Under the pieces are notes generated by a model. That model saw nothing but the letters and a program-made list of their open reading frames with translations. It searched no databases and was not told where the DNA came from. The position numbers and the translations under genes are program-made. DNA of 46,017 bases from Saprospiraceae bacterium (GTDB lineage Bacteria; Bacteroidota; Bacteroidia; Chitinophagales; Saprospiraceae). The DNA lies in NCBI GenBank assembly GCA_021604865.1, contig BQJU01000056.1, forward strand, positions 1 through 46,017, written 5' to 3'. This document shows positions 1 to 7,641 of the stretch, one piece after another. Each line of letters starts with the position of its first letter. Positions within the stretch are counted from its first letter, which is position 1.

Positions 1-109
1 CATACCCTGAGGTACGGACAAGAAAAGTAACGAAGTATCATCGAAAAAGTGATCCTTTGCAGCCAAAATAGCTTGCCCCGATCTTGCATCGGGGTTGGCC
101 TCCAAATAA

Positions 110-390
110 GCTCTAACAGTATTTCTTCTTGAGCAGTACGGGTGCCGCTTTTTTCTTAACGGCCAATGCTCCTATGCCGGAACCCGCCTTCGCCTTCGCG
201 TAGCCGCTATGGCAGAGCGAGGCCGCGCGGAGTGCATGTTTCGTGGCTGATTTGGTGGTAGGAGACTGGTGTGGTGCTTGATGGCTGCCTTGGTTGGGCG
301 GAAATTTTTCCGACCGATGGCGTTTGCCGAATAAATGCCTAAAGTTGCCGACATTAATTTTCTATTGCCTTCTAAATTTGGGTGAAGGCC
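110..390 (+). repeat. Interspersed repeat block A, copy 1
   Basis: This copy starts in the AGCTCTAACAGTATTTCTTC region and runs through the shared phrases TTTTTTCTTAACGGCCAATG and GACCGATGG to a shared tail reading AAATTTGGGTGAAGGC. It contains an extra GC-rich stretch (about 185-225) that is missing from the other copies. No function is assigned. Confidence 0.6.
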
Positions 391-429
391 TTTGTTTGAG
401 TGTTGGAAGTAGGTTTAAGAGCTGGGGCA

Positions 430-556
430 TTAATTAATCGGGCGTCATCATTTTCTTTTGGTGGCAAAAGAAAACGAAGCAAAAAAAAAACCATCCGGCT
501 GGAGAATTGACCTAAAAAAAGCGGTCCAGTTGGGTGGAAGAAATAAACTCGCTTTT
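430..556 (+). repeat. Interspersed repeat block B, copy 1
   Basis: The block carries an AT-rich lead (ATTAATTAATCGGGCGTC), a 10-bp inverted repeat TTTTCTTTTG/CAAAAGAAAA with a short loop, an A-run, and then CCGGCTGGAGAATTGACC and AAATAAACTCGCTTT. Other copies lie at 848-975, 1328-1456, 1926-2193 and, shortened, 5467-5548. Confidence 0.65.
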
Positions 557-623
557 TTGATTTGTGCTGGCTTGATTTTATTTGATTGTTTGTCTTTGGG
601 GTTTCTGGTTTTTCCTTGTTTTT

Positions 624-760
624 AGCTCAAGCAGTATTTCTTCTTGAGCAGTACGGATACCGCTTTTTTCTTAACGGCCAATGCTCCTATGCCGGAACCC
701 ACGCGCGCTGAGTGCATGTTTAGTGGCTGATTGGGGGGTAGGAGACTGGTGTGGTGTTTA
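624..760 (+). repeat. Interspersed repeat block A, copy 2
   Basis: It starts with a perfect short hairpin GCTCAAG...CTTGAGC and continues through the shared TTTTTTCTTAACGGCCAATG segment. It is truncated on its 3' side compared with copies 1 and 3: the GACCGATGG tail is absent. Confidence 0.55.
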
Positions 761-847
761 ATAACAGCAAAAAGCAATGGATAAAGATTGGAGTGATGTT
801 AGACAAGGCTTTTGTTTGACTGTTGGAAGTAGGTTTAAGAGTTAGAG

Positions 848-975
848 CATTAATTAATGGGGCGTCTTCATTTTCTTTTGTTGGCAAAAGAAAACGAAGC
901 AAAAAAAAACCATTCCGGCTGGAGAATTGACCTAAAAAAAGCGGCCCATTTGGGTGGAAGAAATAAACTCGCTTT
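848..975 (+). repeat. Interspersed repeat block B, copy 2
   Basis: Nearly the same as the block B copies at 430-556 and 1328-1456, including the TTTTCTTTTG/CAAAAGAAAA hairpin, the A-run and the CCGGCTGGAG segment. Confidence 0.65.
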
Positions 976-1043
976 GATGTTTTGTACTAGCTTGATCTTT
1001 TTTGATTGTTGGTCTTTTAGTTTTCTGATTATTTATTGGTTTT

Positions 1044-1290
1044 AGCTCAAGCAGTATTTCTTCTTGAACGGTACGGTTGCCGCTTTTTTCTTAACTGCCA
1101 ATGCTCCTATGCCGGAACCCACGCGCGCTGTGTGCATCTTTAGTGGCTGATTTGGTGGTAGGAGACTGGTGGGGTGTTTGATAGCTGCCTTGGTTGGGCG
1201 GAAATTTTTCCGACCGATGGTGTTTGCTGAATAAATGCCTAAAGTTGCCGACATTAATTTTCTATTGCCTTTTAAATTTGGGTGAAGGCT
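1044..1290 (+). repeat. Interspersed repeat block A, copy 3
   Basis: A full-length block A with the GACCGATGG segment and the AAATTTGGGTGAAGGC tail. The 3' arm of the leading hairpin has drifted (CTTGAAC instead of CTTGAGC) without compensation, so the hairpin is not under obvious selection in this copy. Confidence 0.6.
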
Positions 1291-1327
1291 TTTGTTTGGT
1301 TTTTGGAAGTAGGTTTAAGATTTGAGT

Positions 1328-1456
1328 CATTAAATAATCGGGCGTCTTCATTTTCTTTTGGTGGCAAAAGAAAACGAAGCAAAAAAAAAACCATTCCGGC
1401 TGGAGAATTGACCTAAAAAAAGCGGCCCATTTGGGTGGAAGAAATAAACTCGCTTT
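1328..1456 (+). repeat. Interspersed repeat block B, copy 3
   Basis: Close match to the other block B copies. It keeps the hairpin, A-run, CCGGCTGGAG and AAATAAACTCGC segments. Confidence 0.65.
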
Positions 1457-1523
1457 GGTGATTTTTGATGGCTTGATCTTTTTTGATCGTTTGGCAGGAT
1501 TATCCTTATTATTCTTCGGTTTT

Positions 1524-1665
1524 AGCTCAAGCAGTATTTCTTCTTGACTGGTACGGTTGCCGCTTTTTTCTTAACGGCCAATGCTCCTATGCCGGAACCC
1601 ACTCGCGCTGTGTGCATCTTTAGTAGCTGATCAGGTGGTAAGAGATTGGTGTGGTGTTTGTAGCT
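1524..1665 (+). repeat. Interspersed repeat block A, copy 4 (truncated)
   Basis: It starts like the other A blocks and carries TTTTTTCTTAACGGCCAATG, but breaks off near 1665 into unrelated sequence. The leading hairpin arm is again altered (CTTGACT). Confidence 0.55.
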
Positions 1666-1925
1666 CTTAGTACCAACCAAATTCATTTGGTTGCCCGCAA
1701 AGCGCTGAAAGCCAGCTTTCTTCCATGCAGCATTTATCTGTTCAATTAATTCAAGCAGGTCAAAACATAACCTGCAAGGCCAATTTATTTGCCACTATTA
1801 GGTTATGAATTGGTTTTCTTACAGTCTTTTGGTCCGCCGCCAGAGGGGTTGCAAAAGTAATAGATAAAGATAGGAGCTATGTTAGGCTTTTGTTTAGTTT
1901 TTGGAGGTAGGCTTAAGGTTTGGAG

Positions 1926-2193
1926 CATTAATTAATCGGGCGTGTTCATTTTTTTTGGTGGCAAAAGAAAAGTACCCGCTCATAATTGTGTGGTAAAACG
2001 ATCGAAGTTACAAAATGAAAATTCATAACATACTCATGTATAGCTATTTTTAAATATGAATATTCATAATGATTTGATATCGCCCCAACTTTATGAGCGG
2101 ATACAAAGAAAACGAAGCAAAAAAAAACCATTCCGGCTGGAGAATTGACCTAAAAAAAGCGGCCCAGTTGGGTGGAAGAAATAAACTCGCTTT
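1926..2193 (+). repeat. Interspersed repeat block B, copy 4, split by a MITE
   Basis: The block B sequence is continuous if positions 1972-2112 are removed: GGCAAAAGAAAA before the insertion joins CGAAGC after it, as in the other copies. The insertion lies inside the right arm of the TTTTCTTTTG/CAAAAGAAAA hairpin. Confidence 0.75.
1972..2104. mobile_element. MITE-like element (133 bp) with 14-bp terminal inverted repeats and 8-bp target duplication
   Basis: The ends read GTACCCGCTCATAA and TTATGAGCGGATAC, which are inverted repeats with one mismatch. They continue imperfectly inward (TTGTGTGG versus AGTTGGGG). The 8-mer AAAGAAAA lies directly on both sides (1964-1971 and 2105-2112), while uninterrupted copies of the surrounding repeat have it once. 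The interior is AT-rich and has no open frame of note. Insertion by a transposase supplied in trans is the direct reading. An 8-bp target duplication is seen in several IS families, so the parent element cannot be named from this alone. Confidence 0.85.
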
Positions 2194-2261
2194 AGCGATT
2201 TGTGCTGGCTTGATCTTTTTTGATTGTTGGGCAGGATTTTTCTTGATTTTTCCTTGTTTTT

Positions 2262-2410
2262 AGCTCAAGCAGTATTTCTTCTTGAGCAGTACGGGCGGCC
2301 GCTTTTTTCTTAACGGCCAATGCTCCTATGCCGGAACCCACCCGCGCGGAGTGCTTGTTTCGTGGCTGATTTGGTGGTAGGAGACTGGTGGGGTGTTTTA
2401 TACCACCAAA
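2262..2410 (+). repeat. Interspersed repeat block A, copy 5
   Basis: It starts with AGCTCAAGCAGTATTTCTTC, keeps the perfect GCTCAAG/CTTGAGC hairpin and the TTTTTTCTTAACGGCCAATG segment, and ends close to the 3' end of the cupin gene. Confidence 0.55.
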
Positions 2411-2446
2411 AGGACACATCCGCTCATCTGTTTTCTCCTCACCCCA

Positions 2447-2809
2447 TCAAACCCACTCCAATTCCTTCACCGTCCGCTGATGCTCGACTTCCCCAGTATG
2501 TTTAGTTGATTTGGGTTCGAATAGCATGACATGAACCTCTTCATCACCGGTGCGCGGGCGGTGTTCAATGCCTTTAGGTACGATAATGATTTCTCCTTCC
2601 CGGATGGTTTCAGTACGGTCCCGGAAATCCAGGATCAGTGTCCCTTTTATGACCATAAACAATTCATCCTCATCATCGTGACTATGCCAGAGGAATTCCC
2701 CCTTGAGTTTGGCCAGTTTGAGGTATTGGCCATTTAGTTCTCCGGCTATTTTGGGGGTCCATTGCTCTGTGAAGCGACTGAACTTTTCGGTTAGGTTGAT
2801 GACTTGCAT
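2447..2809 (-). CDS. Small cupin-domain protein
   Basis: A 120-residue single-domain cupin. The first cupin motif is visible as HSHDDEDELFMVIKG (two His and a Glu spaced as metal ligands) and the second as GEIIIVPKGIEHRP, so the metal-binding set is His/His/Glu plus a later His. The start is placed at MQVINLTEKF because the open frame upstream (to 2920) has an unlikely N-terminus and family members of this size begin close to this point. There is no signal peptide, so it is probably cytosolic. The substrate cannot be told: such cupins include small metal-dependent isomerases, sugar-binding proteins and proteins of unknown role. It is transcribed in the same direction as the thioredoxin gene upstream, about 155 bp away. 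Confidence 0.85.
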   Translation of the reverse strand: MQVINLTEKFSRFTEQWTPKIAGELNGQYLKLAKLKGEFLWHSHDDEDELFMVIKGTLILDFRDRTETIREGEIIIVPKGIEHRPRTGDEEVHVMLFEPKSTKHTGEVEHQRTVKELEWV

Positions 2810-2964
2810 GAGTATTTTATTAGGTGATTGGTAAATGAGTTGAAGAGTGGTAATGTTTATAAAAATGAAAAGTGAAGTTGCTCCATGCCTTCCAACAAAT
2901 GCCCTAAAACCTCGTCCCATTTTTTCAAGGGACGAAGCTTCAGCGAAGTCGGCCTTTATTACTG

Positions 2965-3753
2965 CTAATAAAGCGCCATATCAAACCGCCAGCGATAACT
3001 TTTGCTAAGGGCATGATCTGGCCCCAATATTCGGAATAAGGCAATAGCGGCCCGGCGCGGCAGATCTTTTTGATAAGTTTTATTGGCCGTTACGGCATCG
3101 ATAATCAATTGTATGCCCTTTTCCATCTGTGCCTCCCGAAGGGCTTCACCGGCTTCCGCCAATGTTGTACTGATAGGATTGCCATTGGCTTTGAAATTCA
3201 GCAATTCCGCCATCGTCCGGATATCCTCTGCCGAATCGTATTGAGGTTGCCCCAACCGGATAGAAGACACCAAATCGTTGGCTTTCACCGGATCGGTCCA
3301 TACCAGCACCATGGCCAGTGCCAGGCGGGCATCAGCTATATCTTCATTGGCTTCTACAAAATTTTCCAAGTTAGCAATGGCACCCGATGCTCCCTGCTCC
3401 AGGTTTTGTAGCAAAAGGGTCAATTCTTCATTGCGATCATCCGGAAGGTTTTCATTCAACCAACGCTCAATAGCCACCCGACCCAAGGCGCCGGTAAATT
3501 CTCCGATTACCTCTCCACGGTGAAAAAGTTTGACGTTTGGAATACTCTTGATGCCATAGGATTCGGCAATATCCTGAGCTTCTTCCGTATTCACCTTTAC
3601 CAGTTCCCAGCGATCCTTTTGTTCCTCCGCCAGTGCCTCAATCACAGGACCCAATGTCCGGCAGGGTGCACACCAAGGTGCCCAAAAGTCAACGAGAACC
3701 GGTTTCTCATGGCTTTTTTCAACGACTGATTGCTGAAAGTTATCTTTTGTCAT
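2965..3753 (-). CDS. Thioredoxin-TPR co-chaperone, CnoX/YbbN-like
   Basis: 262 residues. The N-terminal half is a thioredoxin fold with the active site WAPWCAPC (Cys28 and Cys31) and the cis-proline motif SIPN (Pro72). The remaining ~150 residues are helical with repeated Ala/Leu heptad-like stretches, matching the TPR-like C-terminal half of CnoX (formerly YbbN). In that family the protein holds unfolded or oxidised clients and passes them to GroEL or DnaK. Some members have lost thiol reductase activity, but this one keeps both cysteines, so oxidoreductase activity is plausible. No signal peptide, so cytosolic. It is divergent from the outer-membrane protein gene at 3885, sharing a 131-bp intergenic region. 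Confidence 0.85.
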   Translation of the reverse strand: MTKDNFQQSVVEKSHEKPVLVDFWAPWCAPCRTLGPVIEALAEEQKDRWELVKVNTEEAQDIAESYGIKSIPNVKLFHRGEVIGEFTGALGRVAIERWLNENLPDDRNEELTLLLQNLEQGASGAIANLENFVEANEDIADARLALAMVLVWTDPVKANDLVSSIRLGQPQYDSAEDIRTMAELLNFKANGNPISTTLAEAGEALREAQMEKGIQLIIDAVTANKTYQKDLPRRAAIALFRILGPDHALSKSYRWRFDMALY

Positions 3754-3884
3754 GTTGTTTTATCTGTATTTTTTATTTACCCATAGGGGAACAATTACTT
3801 AAAATACATCTTAAAGCAAAAGCTGGTTCAACTATTCTTAAAACAATCATTAATTTGTTCAACTATTTATACAAATGCCTACAT

Positions 3885-4484
3885 ATGAAAAAAGTTTTTA
3901 CACTAGTGATCTGTGCCCTTTCTCTGCAATTAAGTGCGCAGCATGAAACCCTCTTCGGAGACCTGGATGTTATTGGCGCATTTGGCGGCCCTATTGTCGA
4001 AATCAGCAAAATTGGTGAAGACGTTGGTGCCGACGTTGGCGGCGGCGGAGCACTCATCCTCAATAACCTCTTTCTGGGCGGTTACGGTATGGGTACCGAA
4101 TATCCGGATTATGAAATTGTTGGTGGCGAGAATGCCGGACAATACAACATTAAATTCGGCCACGGAGGTCTGTGGTTTGGCTATGTGGCCAAACAAAGCA
4201 AACTTGTACATTTTTACAGTAGCTTCAAACTTGGTTGGGGTAAAGCCCGCCTGCGCCAGGATAAGGAAACTATCTTTTCGGACCGCATTTTTGCCATGAC
4301 TCCCGAAATTGGCTTCGAAGTCAACTTGACGGATTTCTTTAAGCTCTCTATCGGTGGCGGTTATCGCTGGGTCAATGGTGTCAGTAAATTACCCGGCCTC
4401 GACAATGATGCATTTTCCAGCCCGGTCGGCATTCTCACCTTCCGCTTTGGCGGTTTTGGCGATGATTGGGACTGGGATTGGTAA
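3885..4484 (+). CDS. Small secreted/outer-membrane beta-barrel-like protein
   Basis: 199 residues starting MKKVFTLVICALSLQLSAQ, a clean signal peptide ending in the Ala-Gln cleavage pattern typical of Bacteroidota. The frame is open further upstream, but the signal peptide fixes the start. The mature part alternates hydrophobic and polar residues and is rich in glycine (GADVGGGGALILNNLFLGGYGMG, IGGGYRWV) and aromatic residues. It ends in an Asp/Trp tail (DDWDWDW). This is the pattern of a small outer-membrane beta-barrel protein of unknown function. There is no T9SS tail. Probably monocistronic. Confidence 0.75.
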   Translation: MKKVFTLVICALSLQLSAQHETLFGDLDVIGAFGGPIVEISKIGEDVGADVGGGGALILNNLFLGGYGMGTEYPDYEIVGGENAGQYNIKFGHGGLWFGYVAKQSKLVHFYSSFKLGWGKARLRQDKETIFSDRIFAMTPEIGFEVNLTDFFKLSIGGGYRWVNGVSKLPGLDNDAFSSPVGILTFRFGGFGDDWDWDW

Positions 4485-4587
4485 TTTGTGAGGGGACAGG
4501 TTTCAGGGGTCAGGAGCGAGGAAGCAGAGGTCAGGGTTCAGGGACGATTTCAAGTTTGACCTCTTTTGTTTTAAAATTTGGGGCTTA

Positions 4588-4634
4588 CCTTGCCAGCCTT
4601 CGCCCTTCCTATGGTCGGGCTACGGCTGGCAAGG
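4588..4634. repeat. Long perfect inverted repeat, 11-bp arms
   Basis: CCTTGCCAGCC (4588-4598) pairs perfectly with GGCTGGCAAGG (4624-4634) around a 25-base loop. It directly precedes a terminator-like hairpin. It may be part of an intergenic repeat. Confidence 0.55.
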
Positions 4635-4698
4635 CCGGTCCCTTCCGTGTGCTCTCGGCCGAGCCGAGATTAGCCCTGCGGGCCAGCCTCCGTTGAGC

Positions 4699-4742
4699 TA
4701 CGGCTGCACTCCAGGCACCTAAGCCGGGCAGCCGTATTTTTT
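4699..4742 (+). terminator. Rho-independent terminator-like hairpin
   Basis: TACGGCTGC (4699-4707) pairs perfectly with GCAGCCGTA (4728-4736), followed by six T residues. The loop is 20 bases. It would end transcripts from the outer-membrane protein gene at 3885-4484. Confidence 0.6.
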
Positions 4743-4893
4743 CGACCACTCTCCCCGTCACACCCCGTCTCCCAGTCACCCACTCTCACTATCTCACCAC
4801 ACCATCACCCTCTCCATCAAAAGCCAATAGAAATTGAAGGTTAACCAGGCCACATACTTCCAACCAAACCCTTATCTTCGCCACTAAAAAATT

Positions 4894-5433
4894 ATGCTGC
4901 TCTTTTTCAAGGCTCTGCATATTGTCGGATTTGTTGCCTGGTTTGCCGGGTTGTTTTATCTGGTACGTATTTTTGTCTACCACGTCGAGGCGATGGATAA
5001 AAGCCAGCCCGAGCGAGATATACTAGTTCATCAATTCCAACAGATGGAATGGCGGGTATACAAAATCATCATCAATCCAGCCATGATGATCACCTGGGTA
5101 GCTGGGCTGATCATGCTTTATCTGCACGGCCTGGAATGGCTGAAAGTCAACTACTGGATGCATGCCAAATTGCCCTTGCTTTTCCTGTTGATCGGCTATC
5201 AGCTCTGGTGCAAACGACTCATCGTCCGTCTCGAAAAGGGCGAAAAGGCCCTGACTTCCTTCCAGTTTCGGCTAGCCAATGAATTGCCGACCTTGTTTTT
5301 ACTTACCATTGTCCTTTTAGCCGTTTTTCGCAATTCTCTCAACTTTTTTTATGCCTTTTTTGGCATTTTGGGCTTTGGATTTGCGTTGTTTTTGGCCGCT
5401 AAGGCTTACAAACAATTTCGGGAGAAGGCATAA
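4894..5433 (+). CDS. hemJ: Protoporphyrinogen IX oxidase HemJ (CopD/UPF0093 family)
   Basis: 179 residues with four to five hydrophobic helices. It matches HemJ, which converts protoporphyrinogen IX to protoporphyrin IX in the inner membrane as part of haem biosynthesis. Visible family signatures are ALHIVGFVAWFAGLFYLVR (His9, Trp16, Arg25), FVYHVEA, the AKLPLLFLLIGY helix with Lys92, and RLANELPTLFLL (Asn129, Glu130, Pro132). His9 and Lys92 correspond to the residues tied to haem binding and activity in characterised HemJ. The length is that of Bacteroidota members (~175-185 aa). It stands alone: no other haem genes are adjacent. Confidence 0.92.
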   Translation: MLLFFKALHIVGFVAWFAGLFYLVRIFVYHVEAMDKSQPERDILVHQFQQMEWRVYKIIINPAMMITWVAGLIMLYLHGLEWLKVNYWMHAKLPLLFLLIGYQLWCKRLIVRLEKGEKALTSFQFRLANELPTLFLLTIVLLAVFRNSLNFFYAFFGILGFGFALFLAAKAYKQFREKA

Positions 5434-5466
5434 ATGGGTTTTGGGTATCAGTAGTAGAGTTGGTTT

Positions 5467-5548
5467 ATTAATTAATGGGGCGTCTTCATCCTACAGACGA
5501 AGCAAAAAAAACCATCCGGCTGGAGAATTGACCTAAAAAAAGCTGTCC
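5467..5548 (+). repeat. Shortened copy of interspersed repeat block B
   Basis: Shares ATTAATTAATGGGGCGTCTTC, the CGAAGC + A-run and CCGGCTGGAGAATTGACC with the copies in the first 2.2 kb. The central hairpin TTTTCTTTTG/CAAAAGAAAA has been replaced by about eight bases. It shows that block B is dispersed and not confined to the array. Confidence 0.7.
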
Positions 5549-5611
5549 GCTAGGCTGTTGACCAGAAACACTAAGTTGACGATATTACACCTAAACCCTC
5601 GAAAGGAACTA

Positions 5612-6388
5612 TTACCGAATGATTTTTTCCACCAAGCTGCCTTTTGTCATCTCAATTTTCAAAAAATAAACACCTGGTAACCAGTTGCTTACATCTATAT
5701 TGCTGATTAATGCAGTAGGCCTGTTAATTTGCCTGCCCAAGGCATCATATACGGCAACGGAAATCACTTCACTAGCCGGAAGGTTGGTTTCCAGGTAAAG
5801 GGTAGAGCTGGTAATGGGATTTGGAAAAACTTTCAGAAAATGGGTTTCCTGATCAATAACCGCATTGACAGCATCAATACTCAGCGCATCAAAAAAGGAA
5901 ACATGGGAAGGTCCGATTGGGCCACCTACGAGGCCAGGGTGCAGCAATACTGCCGCCGCTTCCCCGGTGGCTAGCTGGAAAGTATCCCGTACGGTTAACT
6001 TCGTCCATTCCTGGCTGGAGGTGGTATCCCCTTTGAGTAGAACAATATTATCAACCGCATCTATTTTAGCCAGATAAATGCTTACCGTTAGATTCGCCTG
6101 CAAGGTTTTAGCCCAACCACTAATCTGGATCACCTGGCCATCTACCAGTTCAGGAATGATTTGATAAAAATAGGCCTGATAGCAACCCTGGGTTTGTCCT
6201 GGCAACAACTCCAGACTCCACTGGCCACCACCTGGAGGAGCATCTTCAGCCGATGAACCATAAGAACAGGCATCCACCCAGTTTTCCAGACTAGGCTGAT
6301 TATTATCCTCAAAGCTGCCATTGAGCAATTGAGCCTGCATATAGCAGGATAGGAGTAATAGGATAGGGAGTAATAGTTTTTTTTTCAT
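5612..6388 (-). CDS. Secreted T9SS-sorted protein of unknown function
   Basis: 258 residues. Signal peptide MKKKLLLPILLLLSCYMQAQ; then LLNGSFEDNNQPSLENWVDAC, the opening seen in carbohydrate-binding-like jelly-roll domains (residues ~21-175); then a classical T9SS type A sorting domain (VFPNP at ~190, AVYDALGRQ, LPGVYFLKIEMTKGSLVEKIIR at the end). The protein is expected to cross the inner membrane by Sec, cross the outer membrane by T9SS and end up attached or released. No catalytic motif is seen. It is a single gene, convergent with hemJ, separated from it by a shortened block B repeat. Confidence 0.85.
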   Translation of the reverse strand: MKKKLLLPILLLLSCYMQAQLLNGSFEDNNQPSLENWVDACSYGSSAEDAPPGGGQWSLELLPGQTQGCYQAYFYQIIPELVDGQVIQISGWAKTLQANLTVSIYLAKIDAVDNIVLLKGDTTSSQEWTKLTVRDTFQLATGEAAAVLLHPGLVGGPIGPSHVSFFDALSIDAVNAVIDQETHFLKVFPNPITSSTLYLETNLPASEVISVAVYDALGRQINRPTALISNIDVSNWLPGVYFLKIEMTKGSLVEKIIR

Positions 6389-6564
6389 AGCTAGTATTTT
6401 TTTATAATAAAGACCGCCATTGAGCTTGAAACCGTTGGGCGTTTTTATTTCAAAGTAACGATGATTTAGAGAAAAACTTTACTCGCCGACAAAAAAAGCA
6501 AGGCGGTATGCCCTCAGTATTCCAGGGAAAGAATAAATTTGATGGCTCAAAATAGAAATAAAGT

Positions 6565-7377
6565 ATGACCACTACCGACAAAGTAATCCATGTACCTCTG
6601 AATGAGGAAAGTATCCGAGACTATCGCCAGCAATTTAATCAGGGAAAGCCTTACAAATATATTGTCATCGATAATTTTCTGGAAGACGAAGTTGCCAATT
6701 CCCTTTACGACAACTTCCCCAAGATGACCGAACTGCGCAAACATTATAAAGGAATCAACGAAAACAAATCCGAAGGGTCCAGCTTTTCGGAATACCACGT
6801 CGATTTTGTGCGGGTAGTGGAAGCGATCAAAGGCCCGGAGTTTGTACATTGGGTAGAGCAAGTCGTCGGCATCAACGATCTGATATTGCCCGATGATCAC
6901 CGCGGTGCCGGTGTACACCAGGGGCGCAATGGCAGCTTCCTCGATATCCACGTCGACTTCAGCATCCACCCGGTACTCAATCTACACCGCCGCCTCAACC
7001 TCTTGATCTACCTCAACAAAAACTGGAAAGACGAATACGGCGGTCACCTTGAAATGTGGAACGACGATGTCACCAAACTTGAAAATATGGTCAAGGTCAA
7101 CTTCAACCGCGCCGTCCTCTTCGAAACCACCGACACCTCCTACCACGGCTACGACGTTATTCGCATCCCCGAAACCGAATCCCGCCGCTCGATCTACGGC
7201 TACTATTACAGCCCCATCGCCGAGGACGTCAAATACCACGACACCATCTTTAAGCCCCGCCCTACAGACTCTACTCTGAAAAAAGTACAGACCTCCGCCA
7301 AAGAAAATATCAAAAATGGGGTCAAAAAAACCCTGCAAAAGCTGGGCCTGAAGTCAATATTCGAAAAATTTGAATAA
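6565..7377 (+). CDS. 2-oxoglutarate/Fe(II)-dependent dioxygenase, prolyl-4-hydroxylase-like
   Basis: 270 residues, no signal peptide. The double-stranded beta-helix core carries the iron triad His129-x-Asp131 (in SFLDIHVDFSIHP) and His194 (in TDTSYHGYD). Arg207/Arg208 (ESRRSIYGYYYS) are placed to bind the 2-oxoglutarate carboxylate. The phrase RRLNLLIYLNKNW...GGHLEMW is typical of the P4Hc-like subgroup. The residues before ~110 are helical with charged segments. The C-terminal ~45 residues are a basic helical extension (KENIKNGVKKTLQKLGL). Substrate unknown: related proteins hydroxylate proline, sugars or small molecules, often near cell-surface polysaccharide genes. The start at 6565 is the first ATG of the frame. 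Confidence 0.88.
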   Translation: MTTTDKVIHVPLNEESIRDYRQQFNQGKPYKYIVIDNFLEDEVANSLYDNFPKMTELRKHYKGINENKSEGSSFSEYHVDFVRVVEAIKGPEFVHWVEQVVGINDLILPDDHRGAGVHQGRNGSFLDIHVDFSIHPVLNLHRRLNLLIYLNKNWKDEYGGHLEMWNDDVTKLENMVKVNFNRAVLFETTDTSYHGYDVIRIPETESRRSIYGYYYSPIAEDVKYHDTIFKPRPTDSTLKKVQTSAKENIKNGVKKTLQKLGLKSIFEKFE

Positions 7378-7394
7378 TTTTTTCCCGGGAACTT

Positions 7395-7423
7395 TTTGGA
7401 TATGCTTTTTTGTTGTAAATTTG
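7395..7423 (+). promoter_or_regulatory. Candidate Bacteroidota promoter for tRNA-Gln
   Basis: TTTG (7395-7398) and TAAATTTG (7416-7423) match the -33 (TTTG) and -7 (TAnnTTTG) consensus of the Bacteroidota primary sigma factor, with a 17-base spacer. Initiation would fall a few bases after 7423, about 20 bases before the mature tRNA 5' end. Confidence 0.6.
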
Positions 7424-7450
7424 CATCGCCTTATCAAAAAGGCTGGTTAT

Positions 7451-7522
7451 AGACCCATGGTGTAATTGGCAACACAGCTGGTTTTGGTCCAGTCGTTCTA
7501 GGTTCGAGTCCTAGTGGGTCTA
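7451..7522 (+). tRNA. tRNA-Gln (anticodon UUG)
   Basis: The cloverleaf can be drawn by hand: acceptor AGACCCA/TGGGTCT, D stem GTGT/ACAC, anticodon stem GCTGG/CCAGT around loop TTTTGGT (anticodon TTG), T stem CTAGG/CCTAG with loop TTCGAGT, discriminator A. CCA is not encoded. The UUG anticodon reads CAA/CAG glutamine codons. It is followed directly by a strong terminator, so it is a single-tRNA transcript. Confidence 0.95.
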
Positions 7523-7528
7523 CAAAAA

Positions 7529-7554
7529 AGCCTCGGCATTCGCCGGGGCTTTTT
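7529..7554 (+). terminator. Rho-independent terminator of the tRNA-Gln gene
   Basis: AGCCTCGGC, loop ATTC, GCCGGGGCT, followed by TTTTTG. It is a nine-base-pair stem with one T-G pair, six bases after the tRNA. Confidence 0.85.
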
Positions 7555-7641
7555 GCGTAGAATCACTAGGACGAGAAGTCTATCCCGATTTAGGAAATCT
7601 TGGGGGCGCAGCGATCTTAGATTTGCTTGATCGGGAATGCA

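Larger units (their letters stand above)
1..2446. other. Gene-free array of interspersed degenerate repeats
   Basis: No convincing protein-coding gene is seen in these 2.4 kb. The stretch is built from two alternating repeat blocks, A (beginning AGCTCAAGCAGTATTTCTTC) and B (containing TTTTCTTTTG-gtgg-CAAAAGAAAA and CCGGCTGGAGAATTGACC), each present four or five times at irregular spacing of roughly 420-740 bp. Short open frames occur on both strands but have the same translated phrases in each copy, so they come from the repeat and not from separate genes. The part at about 1660-1860 does not match either block and is not recognised. A small CCCCGAT/ATCGGGG hairpin lies near 77-95. Confidence 0.7.
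4485..4893. other. Non-coding interval with skewed composition and hairpins
   Basis: There is no gene here. The first ~70 bases are purine-rich with repeated GGTTCAGGG/GGGTCAGG words. Then comes a GC-rich palindromic section (4588-4742), followed by a strongly G-poor, C/T/A-rich stretch (4743-4820) up to the hemJ leader. A TATCTTCG box near 4873 resembles a Bacteroidota -7 element, but no good -33 partner is visible. Confidence 0.5.

Noticed and set aside
110-2410. CRISPR-like array in the first 2.4 kb
   Set aside because: Repeat blocks are far longer than CRISPR repeats, spacing is irregular, the blocks are diverged, and no cas gene is present.
172-2419. Repeated minus-strand open frames (172-354, 1042-1254, 2192-2419) as a small gene family
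   Set aside because: Their shared translations follow from the underlying block A repeat; frames break in other copies, and they lack consistent starts and lengths.
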